Source of the DNA: Cheiracanthium punctorium
Taxonomy: Eukaryota; Arthropoda; Arachnida; Araneae; Cheiracanthiidae
NCBI GenBank assembly: GCA_038373885.1
Contig: JAWZYV010012252.1
Location: 992,001 to 1,056,000 of the forward strand
DNA: 64,000 bases
Direction of reading: 5' to 3'
Below, piece after piece: positions 1 to 10,583 of this stretch; within the stretch, counting starts at the first letter, position 1, and each line of letters starts with the position of its first letter. Below the pieces are notes generated by a model. It was not told where the DNA came from. It worked only from the letters and a program-made list of their open reading frames with translations, and searched no databases. The translations under genes were made by a program, and so were the position numbers.

Positions 1-900
1 AAGGCGCTCGATATTGCAGATACATTTTAAATATATTTAATTTAAATTCAATAGCAGCAAAGTTTTATAATTTTTACAATATAAAGGTTAAATATCAACT
101 TTCTACTTTTTACCAATACTAGCTTTATTCCCAGTGTAATATTGAGTAAATATTAACCAAAAAAATTAAAAATGGTATAAAGTTATGTTAAAGTAATTAC
201 TTATCCATATTGAATATATTTCCAATGTATATCAAATACTATAAATGCATTTTAAATATATCTGAGGCAAATATTAACTTTGCTACTTTGTACGAAGTTA
301 CATTTGATACATTTGACGAAGTTACAGTTGATCTTTGTTTTCAATTTTTTTTAACAATATTGAGTTAACATTAAAAAATTTATCAATTGAGGACTACTTC
401 AAAAATATTTCCAATACAACCCTATATTAAGAATATATTTTTTTGTATGTTAAATTCAGTGGAAAAGGTATATTAGTATAGTCATACTGAAAGTATAATG
501 TTATTTTGAGAATTTATCAGACCTAAATGCTAATTTTTACCAATATTGGAAACTGTTTATTCTCAATGTGTTCACTTACTACTTTGTAATATTATTGGTT
601 TTTGATATCAATGTTTTCACAATATTGAGTTAATATTTAAAAGTTCATTGGTAGTGAGACTGCTCCAGAAATATTCTCAATATATAATTAATATATCAAT
701 ACACACTTCATATGTTAATTAAAATTTTACAAATAATAATAACATTTTGAGCATATATCAGGGCTAAACTCTAGTTTTTACCAATGGAAGTGGTCTTTAC
801 TCTCAAAGTATTCACATATATGTAAATTTTAATAATTAAAAGTAATTAGTACTTAATAATATTGGAAATATTTCTAATATACACTCAATATTATTGATAA
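1..900. repeat. Diverged AT-rich tandem repeat
   Basis: Three imperfect units of about 220-270 bases can be followed by eye. A block with CAATATTGAGTTAA occurs near 351 and 617, and a related one near 132. A block ending in TTTTTACCAAT occurs near 530 and 775, and again near 100. Divergence is high, so the array is old. No open reading frame or gene signal is seen in it. Confidence 0.5.
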
Positions 901-1094
901 ATTTCAAATACTTTAAGATTCAATAGTATTAAAATTTGACTTCAAATGGGCAAAATATAAAATTTATAATATTGGATTTTATTTTCAATGAATTCACAAG
1001 ATTGGATAAATATTGATGCTATATAGAAAATATCTTTTAATGTTTGCCAAATATTTAAAAAATAATAATAATCAATGCTGTTACCAGATACATT

Positions 1095-1099
1095 CATAT

Positions 1100-1151
<52 letters not shown>
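1095..1151. repeat. (TA)n microsatellite
   Basis: An almost uninterrupted run of TA dinucleotides. The open reading frame crossing it on the minus strand is only a Tyr-Ile repeat and is not a gene. Confidence 0.9.
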
Positions 1152-1154
<3 letters not shown>

Positions 1155-1216
1155 AATTATTTTAATTTTCCCAAAATAGTGATAGCCAGAAGCAAGGCAT
1201 ATGCAAGGAATAAATC

Positions 1217-1366
1217 CAGGGCCGTACCCAGACAAAAATTTCAGGCAGGGTCCAAACCGTGGAAAAGGCAGAATTTTTCACAAAAAGACGTCATTATTAT
1301 TATTTTATTAACAAAAATCAATTTTTTTGGGAGGGGGGAGGGTCCGGACCCCTGGATACGGTCTCG
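1217..1366. mobile_element. hAT-type MITE, CAGGGCCGTACCCAG family (copy 1)
   Basis: The left end reads CAGGGCCGTACCCAG. The right end, reverse complemented, reads CGAGACCGTATCCAG, so short imperfect terminal inverted repeats are present. The interior matches a second copy at 7067-7246, including a TTTTTCACA...CATTATTATT block. The flanks (GAATAAATC left, GAATAATC right) could be a decayed 8-bp duplication. It is non-coding; mobilisation by a hAT transposase in trans is inferred from the duplication length in copy 2. Confidence 0.6.
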
Positions 1367-1389
1367 AATAATCACCCTATAAAAAGTGG

Positions 1390-1641
1390 CAGTCACTCTT
1401 AAAAAGGGTCATAGCTCACTCTTGATCAGAGCGCTCCACTCTTTAAGGGATGGCGTGCTGTCACCCTTTCCTTAGAGTGAGGCACTCTTTCCCGGAGTGG
1501 GTTTTTGAATTCTCACTCCTAGTCCAGAGTCAGAAATGTCACTCTTCAGAATAGTGATTTCTCACTCTATGGAGGTTGGCTGATTTTTGTCACGAAGGTA
1601 GGGTGATATATCACTCCTCAGCACTGGTTTTTCACTCTTGA
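1390..1641. repeat. Cluster of CACTCT/AGAGTG motifs
   Basis: In about 250 bases CACTCT occurs at least seven times on the plus strand, with CACTCC/CACCCT variants and AGAGTG/AGGGTG on the other strand. Spacing is irregular (17-60 bases), so it is not a simple tandem repeat. Such motif clusters are often subterminal binding sites of DNA transposases. No matching terminal inverted repeats were found. Confidence 0.55.
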
Positions 1642-3839
1642 TTATTAAGAGAGTAGAAACATAAAAGATAGGACGGTTGTAAATCAGCTTTTGAAACGTT
1701 GTTTCAATTTTAACACGTAGGTGACCACTCATAACACTTACAGTACACAGCGATAGAGAACTTACAGTGAAGTATATTATCTTTTAACAGAGCCATTCAA
1801 AAACAGTGGTGTCAGTCAACTTTCCTTCCGGAAATTAGAAAGGAAATCATTAGCCGATATAAAAATCGTAAAACGCGATAGACAAATTATTTTATTGAGA
1901 TAATTTTCGTTTTTTTTTTCAAATTTCATTGAATATATAAAAATTTAATGATTTCTTTTTCTCAAATACGATCTAAATTGAGGGAAATCAAGCATGGAAA
2001 TTTGGTTTACATTCGAATACTTTTCGAGAAGGAGTGCTCTTGGCTAGGCAAAAGCTGATATGACAATTTACACAATACATTATCGAAAATGTCTATGAAG
2101 TAACGTCTGCAGATTATGACATCTATGGCATGAGGGGAAAAGGAAAGGATTTCCGGGTGACATAATAATTAGTTCAGCAAAACGGCCTTGAAAAATGTCA
2201 TTTGAAATTATCTTTTCATAGTTGTAAAAGATAAAAAGCTCTCTGATAATAAATTTATGGATTATGCTCGTTCAAGCCAACTTCCCGACTTACTCAAGTT
2301 TGCTCATGAGCATTGCAAGGAAACTACTAACATAGCGACTCACTAATCTTCTCGAATACAATAAAGCAATCTAATCTGAGCGCAGTCCCTGAAAATATTT
2401 TAATTTTACATGCTGTTTTCTTGTTTTGCCAGAGTATATCTAATAACATTAATTAACTCTTTACTTGCTCATATTGCTATATTATAATAAATGAGGTTTA
2501 TACTGTAATATAAAAACTAGTTAATAAATAATTAAAAATCGAAGTTATAAACTAAATACTTAAGGTTACGCTTATAAGCCAGTTGCTAAGGAGAAAAAGA
2601 AGCAAGATTCTGAAAAAATTGTCGGTAAAAGTTTTATTGTTTTAATAGATTCAGTTATCTTCCAATATGACTACCTTAGTCCTCCTCCGACGAGGTGAGC
2701 ATTGGCTCCAACATTGAATAATGCGGCCAAAAATGGGATGTTTTTTCATTTTTTTCTAACTTTTTTCGAAAACAGCTCAAACATGAGTAGATGTATAGTT
2801 CAAATGTTATAGAGGGTTGAACTCTGCATAAAATGAGTACCCATTTTATATGCTTTGCTTTAGGGCTCGAATTAAGCCGCTACAACCATGGCAAATGCCG
2901 CGAGAACAGCCCGAATAGCGGCGATGATCAACCGTTCTCGCTGCAAGTTTAGCTGCGAGCTTTTAAAACTTAATTACTCTATTGCTTCTTTGCATCTCAG
3001 ATCTGTTTTAAGATCACATATAAAACTGCAGAATTATTACAAGAAAAATTCAGTTTGTTTTTTTTAATTTACTGAAAGAACTGCGATTTGCCATTATTAC
3101 AAAAATTTCAAGGTTTTGCAGTGAGCTGAATTGTTTTTGCTGCCCGCTTATAAAAGCTCACGGCATTTCTTGTGTCAGCTTCAAAATCTTATTCCGAGCC
3201 CTGCTTTGCTGTTCTTATAACCGCTGTAACACTTGTCTAAATCCTTTCTGTACTGGAAATCAAAGACGTTGCTCATAGTTGGTCGTCTTCGGCCAACATC
3301 TACAAGTGGTCTCGATCTCCACAGGATGGGGAGGAACATTACAAGACCGCCTCTATCACGCTGCCCTTATGGCATTTGAGTCACGTGACTGACTTTCTAT
3401 TAGGCATAGGGGATACTCATTTATTTCCCGCAGCTTATAATAAAAATTTTCTAATTTTTCAGCGTTTTATTTCCGCAAAAAGTAGAGTAGGCGCACCAGT
3501 AATTGACACTTTAAGAGCCATACAAAAATAAACTAGAAATTGATGCTTACTAAAACTATCCTGAAACAAACTTTCTGTCTTCAAAACTTAAGTGTATTTT
3601 CAAAAGTCATGTGGAATATAATTTATTCAAAAATGTTGAAATTTTCCATTTTTCAATTTTTTTATGTTGCCATGGTTGTTGAACCAGTAAGCGAGACCAA
3701 GGAAAAACGTTGGTGCCAGTGATTGACACTTTTGAAATAAGGAGAAAACTTACTCCTTTGTTTTTCAGTGGCAATCGTCTTTTGAAAAAAAAACATGAAT
3801 ATATTTTTTAAATATGATATTTTATCAGCTGTCGATCTA
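1642..3839. other. Intergenic stretch with no recognised feature
   Basis: Mixed-composition sequence with no open reading frame of recognisable content on either strand and no clear inverted or direct repeats. The slightly GC-richer part around 2880-3400 has no identifiable domain in any frame. Confidence 0.5.
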
Positions 3840-3965
3840 ACTGTCTGGAGTTTTGATCTGTTTTCTCCAGATGTAATGTGATTACGCGTTAGTACTCTTT
3901 GAAAAGTCCTCCGACCAAGGCCACCCCCCTGCCCCGTAGGCAGATGCTCCTCGTGTAGGCTTGCC
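3840..3965 (+). mobile_element. tRNA-derived SINE fragment (tail half)
   Basis: This matches the body of the SINE at 9048-9258 in order: a CGATCTAACTGTCTGGAG block, an ACGCGTTAG block, AAAGTCCTCCGACCAAGG and a terminal GTGTAGGC. The tRNA-like head is missing or too diverged. The peptide readable on the minus strand here is not a gene. Confidence 0.6.
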
Positions 3966-5442
3966 GTAACACAAAACACTAAAAAAAAATTTCTTTTGTT
4001 TGCAAAATTAAGTTATTAAAATACTTAATTTTGCAGAAAATTATATAAATTTGTTAAAATATGCAGCTTTATGTAAAGATAAATTTTAAATAATTTTTCT
4101 TTATTTTTATTTGTATACTCTCATTCTAGTGTATTTCAGATAAGTTTTTAAGTTAATTTCATATAGGTTTGGAAACCTTTTTAAAATCAGAAATCAAATC
4201 AGGAATCAATCGCGAATTAATCAGGAATTAAAATCAGGAATCCCATATTATTATGATAGTCTGTCTAGTTATGTATAATTTGGTGAGTTATTCAATTTCC
4301 TATCTTAGTTTGATTAAAACAGATTACCTTATTCCATATTAAAACATTTTGAGATATTTTCAATGCTCAGGCACATTTTGTATATTATGCAGTTTTTATC
4401 AGTAAATACTTATAATGTTTTTATTTAGCTTCTAAAGTAATTAAAATAGATGGTACCCCAATGTCAAAAGAAGGACCACTTTGCCAAAAACGTGCGTACT
4501 GCTGGCATAGCTGACGCATAGTAAAGATAAGTCAGGGTCGGGTTCCGTAATTCATAATTGCCAAGTGATACTTTATTTCCAAATGAATTAGTGTACTTAT
4601 TTTATAAAACATGGGGGAGGAAAAGAATCTAGTTAATGCTGAAATTAAAAATCAATTTTAATCAGTTCTTAGTATACATTATCAAAATTTCACGCTTTCG
4701 GTCGTACTTATAAAGATATAAGTTCGAAACTGTTTTAAACTACTTTGCTTTGCGAAAAAGCTCCCTCTTTTTTTTTTTCTTTTTTTTTTTCATTTCGGAA
4801 ATTAAAGTTTGAAAATTATTCTAATATATTTTAGTAATTTTTAAAATAGAGAAATATTGAATTCAGGCGGATTTTCTGACAGACTGATAAATATCGAGGA
4901 TTAGAAATCAACAACGGCATTAAAAATGTAATGTAGAGTCTAATATTTTCAGTGATATAAGTAGTTCATCTTCATACAAATAAAACTATTAAGTTGCAAA
5001 AGATTGTATTAGTTAGTTTTGTATAATTTATTAAAAATTACTACTGATATAAGTTTTGCAGCGTTTGCTAAAGGGTATCGTGGTATCGTTACGTCACAAG
5101 TTTAATATTTATTTTAAATAATAGTTTAATATTTAGATATCATTTTTAATTAACGTTCTTTTTTCATTAAAATGGCATATAAACCCAAAAAAAATCTGAT
5201 TTTAACTGTAAATAAGTAAAAATGCAATTTTTAAAAGTAAAAGCTTTTTATTACGCAGCCCTAAAAGGCATAAAATAAAAATTTGGCAAAGATATGCTAT
5301 AAATGAATGAAAGTTTCAAAACTAAGAAAACTTTCGCGAAAAATATAGATATTCCACTTTTGCAAGAGATGAAATTTTTTAAATTTCCGAAATATTAAAA
5401 AAAGCATTCGAGACCTTTGCAATACAGATATTAATGACTAAA
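3966..5442. other. AT-rich intergenic stretch
   Basis: Very AT-rich sequence with homopolymer runs (long T run near 4770-4790). I see no coding content, terminal repeats or other element signature. Confidence 0.5.
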
Positions 5443-5475
5443 CTAGCGGCTACCCGCGACTTCGTCCGCGTCGGC
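5443..5475 (+). mobile_element. RTE-like 5' signature
   Basis: The string CTAGCGGCTACCCGCGACTT followed by CGTCCGCGTCGG resembles the GC-rich 5' start of RTE-clade non-LTR families and their short derivatives in arthropods. It faces the RTE-like 3' end at 8480-9018 in the same orientation. The two could bound one copy of about 3.6 kb without coding capacity that was later invaded by MITEs. That link is inference. Confidence 0.4.
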
Positions 5476-6255
5476 TTTAGAATTAGGTCCCGAGAGAAAC
5501 GAAGCATGTGTGAATAACAAATATGTTTGCGACTAAAGAAACTGCATTTAAATATTATTTGCTTTTTACTTATTTTAAATGAAGTACTAACTGCTTGCCC
5601 GTTCTCCGCACGGTGGGAAACGAATATTTTCCTCACACATATAATTCGAATTAAACCCAGTAATACGGAATCTCAAAACGTGAAAAGAATACTTGAATCG
5701 TGACTAAAAGTTGACGTCATGAGTGCAAATCTGAGATGATTGCAACCTGATGACACAAAAACTTCGTCAGTGTCACTGGCGATCAAAAAAGATCTTTACG
5801 GTATGCAAATGAAACTTCTCTCTTTCGAAAAATACCTGATTTCTACATCATATAATTTTGTTTTTAAGCTTAATTATAGCATTTAATATATACCAGATGA
5901 CTAAATTACATGATGTTGACAACTATTTTATTTTATCTTGCATTTCCTAAATCGTGGACAATGCATTAGTGCAGTTATTTTGTAGATGACTTTATTGAAT
6001 TTCACCTAAATTAACAAAACCTACATGAAATAATAGATGCACCACGTACGTTATAAGCCAAAATTGCACATAGTTTTCGTGAAAATCGTCACATTTCAAA
6101 TGAAAACATTTGTGACGTAACTTCTGCGATAAAGTTTATCACCCTTACTAAACTCTTAATGCAGTATCACACTTGTTACATAAAACTGACGTTGGTCTCA
6201 CTGTCAACTCGCGCTAAATAAATAACTAATTTCATGTTTTATTTTTAACAATTTA

Positions 6256-6570
6256 CAGTAGGGGTCTACAACACGAATTCGTAGAACACGGCGAAAAAAT
6301 TGTGATCGTTTTCGTGTAACACGTTAAAAGAGACTCGTACAGCACGGTAAAATGAGACATATTTTCTGATATTATGACGCTTTAGCTCCTGTAATTAACA
6401 TAACTTTTGAATGGCAATACCAAACATCATTGTATTTCTACGGGGCGCAAATAAGTTTTGCCGCGATTATCCCGCGCAATCCGCACTCCAGGTGGAGTAT
6501 AGCACAGGACCCGTACAACACGGATTCCTATAACACGGAACGTATCTACCGTGTTATAGGGAATCTACTG
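6256..6570. mobile_element. pogo/Tigger-like MITE with TA duplication
   Basis: Left end CAGTAGGGGTCTACAACACG. Right end, reverse complemented, CAGTAGATTCCCTATAACAC. TA lies immediately outside both ends (6254-6255 and 6571-6572). CAGTAGA-type ends with TA duplications are typical of the pogo/Tigger branch of Tc1/mariner. A second CAGTAGA element is at 53769-54198. Internal repeats of CACGG/AACACG may be transposase sites. Non-coding. Confidence 0.75.
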
Positions 6571-6768
6571 TAGTTGCATAGTGTCAAATTCAAAAGAAAA
6601 TTCTAGGTTGCCGTATTTAGTAATATTTCATCTCACCTTGGTGGCAAATATCCGAACTGTATCAAAAGTAAACTTTACAAAATTTTTAATTCTGTATAAC
6701 ACTCGAAAAAACTTCGGTGTTTACCATCTACGACGGTTTTTCATGACGTGACAACTTATGCTTGCGTG

Positions 6769-6935
6769 CAGTGGCGTTGCCAAGGAGGGGATAGGGGGTC
6801 ACAACCCCCCATGAGGAGTTTTTTGCCATACAAAATGTATATTCTTCACTCCCTTATCACACACGCGTATACATACATATATGTGAGCTGCAGTAGTCGT
6901 AACACCCCCATGAAAAATTTCTGGCTACGTCACTG
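6769..6935 (+). mobile_element. hAT MITE, GCGTAGCCA family (copy 1)
   Basis: Ends are CAGTGGCGTTGCCA and, on the other strand, CAGTGACGTAGCCA. The interior contains TTTTTTGCCATACAAAATG, TATATTCTTCACT, CACACACGCG and AGTAGTCGTAAC, shared with copies at 40066-40491 and 52593-52760. Flanks CTTGCGTG and CTAGCGCA are a decayed 8-bp duplication. Non-coding; the small open reading frame through it is spurious. Confidence 0.75.
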
Positions 6936-7066
6936 CTAGCGCATAATTGATGATTTTTCTTTTCATGTATCAGTGATCAATATACTTCAGGATGAGAATC
7001 TCCATTGAAAAAAAAATTTCTAAAAAATCTGACCCCAGAAAACTCTGATTAACACAGTGGGGTTAC

Positions 7067-7246
7067 CATGGGCCCAACCCAGAAAAAAATTTCGGGGGGG
7101 GGGGGGGGTACAGAAATTAAATTTATAAATTCATAAAAGATGAAAAAGGCCCAATTTTTCACACAAACGCTTCATTATTATTGTTTTGTTAACAAAATTT
7201 TAGATTTCGGGGGGGGGACCCCTGGTCCCCCCCCCGGGTACGGCCT
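7067..7246. mobile_element. hAT-type MITE, CAGGGCCGTACCCAG family (copy 2)
   Basis: Left end CATGGGCCCAACCCAG; right end, reverse complemented, AGGCCGTACCCGGG. The octamer GGGGTTAC lies immediately on both sides (7059-7066 and 7247-7254), the 8-bp duplication expected of hAT elements. The interior includes long G runs and the TTTTTCACA...CATTATTATT block of copy 1. Non-coding. Confidence 0.7.
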
Positions 7247-7254
7247 GGGGGTTA

Positions 7255-8479
7255 CACAAATACGCGCCGGACATACACTCTTGTTTATGTCCGGAGGAGC
7301 ATGTACATTAGTGCTTGTGTACTGCTCCGGATAATCTGCCATCAAGGCAGCAAAAATTGACATAAAAATGGCACCCACACGCGAAGGAAATAAAATTAAA
7401 GGTATATAGAATTACATGAAAACTTCGATTATTTTTAAAGTGCATGCCTCTTACAGTTCTATTTGTTTCACATTTGATGCGTTTTCACTTTTACGAGTCT
7501 TAAAAGCTGTAGAAATGAGTGGTTTCACTTAATTGTTAAATTTAATAACTTAAGTGGCAACAATGGATTCCGTTGCTACGGAAACTATAAAAATGGAACA
7601 TGAAATGAGTTATTTATGTTTACTTTGCTAGAATTGCCATATTGGTGTCAATAACGCCACCAGTCGATGCCAAATAGCTCAAATCACAAATTAAACGTGA
7701 CACTAAAGGCAATTCGCAATATCCTGTTTGGCGGAATTTAAAAAAAATATATCTATGCATACGCTAGTGACATCGGCTCATCTCAATTGTGGAATGGAAT
7801 TAATAATATGTACAGAGTTGTACTACATTTCAATATTTTTCGCCAACTTGGATAAGAAATGTACTAAAGTAGGAATCAACATACATTTCAATTCGTAAAC
7901 AAAAAATATATTAGACAGTATTAATTACGCCTTTCTAACAGCTTTTAGTAAAAGAAAATTCCGTAGCGCTGCTTTAACAAATAAGAATCAATTATTTATT
8001 ACACAGTACTTCGATCGCCAAATGCCAGCATACACCATTTTGCGAGATTTTTTTGTTTTCAGGGAATCATTCGAAGCATTGATTTAACAGCAATCAAAAT
8101 GGGGAAATAGTTATCTATCATTTATATGGTCGATCGCCAAAATTTAATGCAGGCATATTATTGATAAGTAGCAGTTATTTAAATTATTGTTAACTATAAC
8201 GGGTTTTAATCACCGTTAACTACCATGTACAAAATGAGAGAATTTCAATTTTCTGAAATTTGGCGGAATTCCTCTAACTTAAATCAGTTTACTTAATTTG
8301 GTGAAAATTCTATAGATCGTTTAAAATCGCCTTAATAACTGCATTATTTCTGTATGAAAAATCGAAGTATAGCGCCGTAAAATTTATACTTGTTATTAAA
8401 AATGCTATTTCGTTACGCTCTCAGTAATTTGCGCCAAGCCCAAAACTGTACAAATCGGTAGAACCTATTACTTTCTCAA
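7255..8479. other. Non-coding stretch inside a possible RTE-like copy
   Basis: No coding content is recognised. A small inverted repeat around TCCGGAGGAGCA near 7290-7335 and several CGCCAAA motifs (8010-8490) are the only visible patterns. Confidence 0.4.
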
Positions 8480-8925
8480 AATCGCCAAATGAGCCATTTT
8501 TTTTTCGGCCAAACTAAAAAATATACATATTAGTCTCGGAAATCTCTCAATCCCTTATTCTTTTACACATAAAAAACATTGAATTCCAGCTCTGATTTAA
8601 CATGAACGCAATATTTTAATTAAAAAATAACTTTGTAAATAGTCTAAACAGAAAAAAATCATTATTCTTTTATTTTTACTGCAGGAGTCTAAATAATTTA
8701 ATAAAATAGCCAAACATGGCAACCTCGATGCTTATTTCTCACTTTTTTGACTACAGGGGTTACAATCACGGAATTGCGCGTTTTTGATGGGGTTTTTTTA
8801 TTAATATCTCCTAAACTAATTCGAATTTCAAAATTTAAATTAACGGAGGTTCTTTCTCGAAATTTTCTGAATTCGTGGATACCTCGTTCGAAACTCAACT
8901 CCCAGCCGTTTAGGAGGAGATGATG

Positions 8926-8993
<68 letters not shown>

Positions 8994-9018
8994 GCGCACA
9001 GATTTTAATAGTATAGAT
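8480..9018 (+). mobile_element. 3' end of an RTE-like retroelement (copy 1)
   Basis: This block is collinear with 36300-36815 at moderate identity. Shared islands include TTAGTCTCGGAAA, CTCTGATTTAACATG, ATATTTTAATTAAAAA, GGCAACCT and the GGGGTTACAAT block. It ends in a (CA)n stretch and then GATTTTAATAGTATAGAT. Ending in TTTTATTATATAGAT-type sequence with an adjacent short repeat is characteristic of RTE-clade 3' ends. No reverse transcriptase is visible, so this is a truncated or non-autonomous copy. Confidence 0.6.
8928..8990. repeat. (CA)n microsatellite
   Basis: About 31 uninterrupted CA dinucleotides, at the point where many RTE-like 3' ends carry a short repeat. Confidence 0.95.
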
Positions 9019-9047
9019 TACAAGCAAATACAGCTCAGGTGGATGTT

Positions 9048-9258
9048 TGTGTTATGGCAACGCTACTCTAGGATGATCTGACAAGGTAAGAGGACTTACT
9101 AAGGGGTTCTAACTCGTATTCGCGATACATATAGACAAAAGCTACCAAAGCTCCAGACCGTTAGATCGACAGCCGCGCGATGGAACCCGAACCCGAGACC
9201 TTCACACTTCGGCCGTCTACCATTTTCAGTGACATAACCACTGCGCCATGGTGAGGCT
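9048..9258 (-). mobile_element. tRNA-derived SINE, full-length
   Basis: Read on the minus strand, it starts with a tRNA-like head: an A-box TGGCGCAGTGG (9238-9248) and a B-box GGGTTCGGGTTCC (9182-9194), the internal RNA polymerase III promoter elements. A unique body follows with CGAGTTAGAACCCC and AAGTCCTC. It is flanked by an imperfect direct repeat of about 17 bases (CAGCTCAGGTGG... at 9031-9047 and CAGCTCAAGTGG... at 9259-9276), the target-site duplication of LINE-mediated insertion. Relatives lie at 3840, 26778, 38940, 40117, 49965 and 51165. Confidence 0.85.
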
Positions 9259-9276
9259 CAGCTCAAGTGGAATGTT

Positions 9277-10139
9277 AGTCTCGAATGCTTTTTAAAATAT
9301 TTTGAACATTTAAAAATTTTCATCTCTTGCAGAAGTGAAATATCTATATTTTTCTGTTTTGTTAGTTTCATTTATATTACTCATTTATAGCATATCTTTG
9401 TAAGAATAAACTTTTATTTTATGCCTTTTTAGGCTGCACTATAAGAAGTTTCTACTTTTAAAAATTGTATTTTTACTTTATTTTTTTAATTTTTTTATAT
9501 TTTTTTAAATTTTTTATTTATTTATTCATTTATTTTTTGTTTTTAGTTAAAAATGAAACACAGATTCTATTTGTAACTAAAGTTTTAAAGCATAAGCAAA
9601 AAAATATAATTTTTCGTCAGATGTCCCTATTTGTAACTTAAGTTTTTATTTGTAACTAAAACAAAATTTTATTTTTAACTAAAATGTAAATTTTCATTAT
9701 TTCATGAAAGTTTCTTATAATTATCATAGAACTTGAACATCACGCCATTCTAGTCACGAGTATTTATGATTTCTTTTAATATGGCGCTTCATGTTTCTAA
9801 TTATGCCTGTAAAAAATTACAGACAGTAAAACAGACTGCATTTTTAGGATTTTATTTGATTACTTTAATAATATTTTTTTCATTTCTCCAGAATCTGACT
9901 TTTTATGTACAATATGCGCATGTCTGACTTCTCTAGAATCTTATTTGTGAACAGAGGGAGAAGGGTTATGTATTCGAAATTTTTTTTACGATATCAACAA
10001 GAGGTAAAAGACTTTTCTCTCATGTTGTTACTCACATAAAAGAGGGCTTCCCAGGGATGGGAAGTCTTTCCGTCCAGGGGGTCTTTCCGCCATAAGTCCG
10101 TCCGTCCGAAACTAATCACTGCTAGGCGGTGTGACATCT
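9277..10139. other. AT-rich stretch, no gene recognised
   Basis: A run-rich region with the phrase TTTGTAACTAAA repeated irregularly near 9570-9670. Approaching 10139 it may contain frame-shifted gag sequence continuous with the neighbouring remnant, but no motif confirms this. Confidence 0.4.
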
Positions 10140-10535
10140 TCATGTGACAGGTATTTTTCCCAGCTTTACTAAACTATCCAGTTTTTCTTCAATTTTATTT
10201 TCAAATTCTTGACGCATTCTGCAAATATCCTGCTGTAATTCCTTAACATTTCCTTCAATTCTTTGTTCATATTTCATTTTAGTTTCTTCTAGGAGCGAAA
10301 CTCTTTTCTCCATTTCTTCTTCGCTCTGCTTAGTTTCTTCTAAATTTTCTTGGGTTTTCTCTATCTTCTGCTCCAACTTTTCTTGATTTTTCTCTATTCT
10401 CTCCAACTCAGTTTTCATCTCTTCTTGTCCAGCTTCAATTTTCTTCTCTAAATCGGCTTGTCCGGATTTCATCTCCATCATCATATTCATGAGCTTTTGA
10501 AGTTGTTCTTCCATTTTTTGTCTTGTCAAAACCAT
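10140..10535 (-). pseudogene. gag N-terminal remnant of a Gypsy-type LTR element
   Basis: A 131-residue frame, rich in Glu, Lys and Gln with heptad spacing from about residue 8 to 125, predicts one long coiled coil. It starts MVLTRQK and ends abruptly at VKLGKIPVT. It lies about 35 bases downstream, in its own orientation, of a tRNA-type primer binding site and an LTR, exactly where gag begins in Gypsy-type elements. A coiled-coil N-terminal gag is known in such elements. There is no capsid, nucleocapsid, protease or pol downstream within reach, so the copy is truncated. A host coiled-coil protein is unlikely given the LTR context. Confidence 0.75.
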
Positions 10536-10570
10536 AAACTTTAAAATTAAATATTTCTTTATAATCGCGA

Positions 10571-10581
10571 TTCTGACACCA
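10571..10581 (-). promoter_or_regulatory. Primer binding site, tRNA-Leu type
   Basis: The minus strand reads TGGTGTCAGAA two bases inside the LTR edge. This is complementary to a 3' tRNA end of the kind used by many Gypsy elements, usually tRNA-Leu. Confidence 0.75.
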
Positions 10582-10583
10582 AA

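Noticed and set aside
942..1235. 97-residue frame on the minus strand
   Set aside because: It is a translation of the (TA)n microsatellite and neighbouring MITE, with no protein-like content.
10140..10535. Coiled-coil frame as a host cytoskeletal gene
   Set aside because: Primer binding site and LTR lie immediately upstream in the same orientation, so a gag remnant explains it better.
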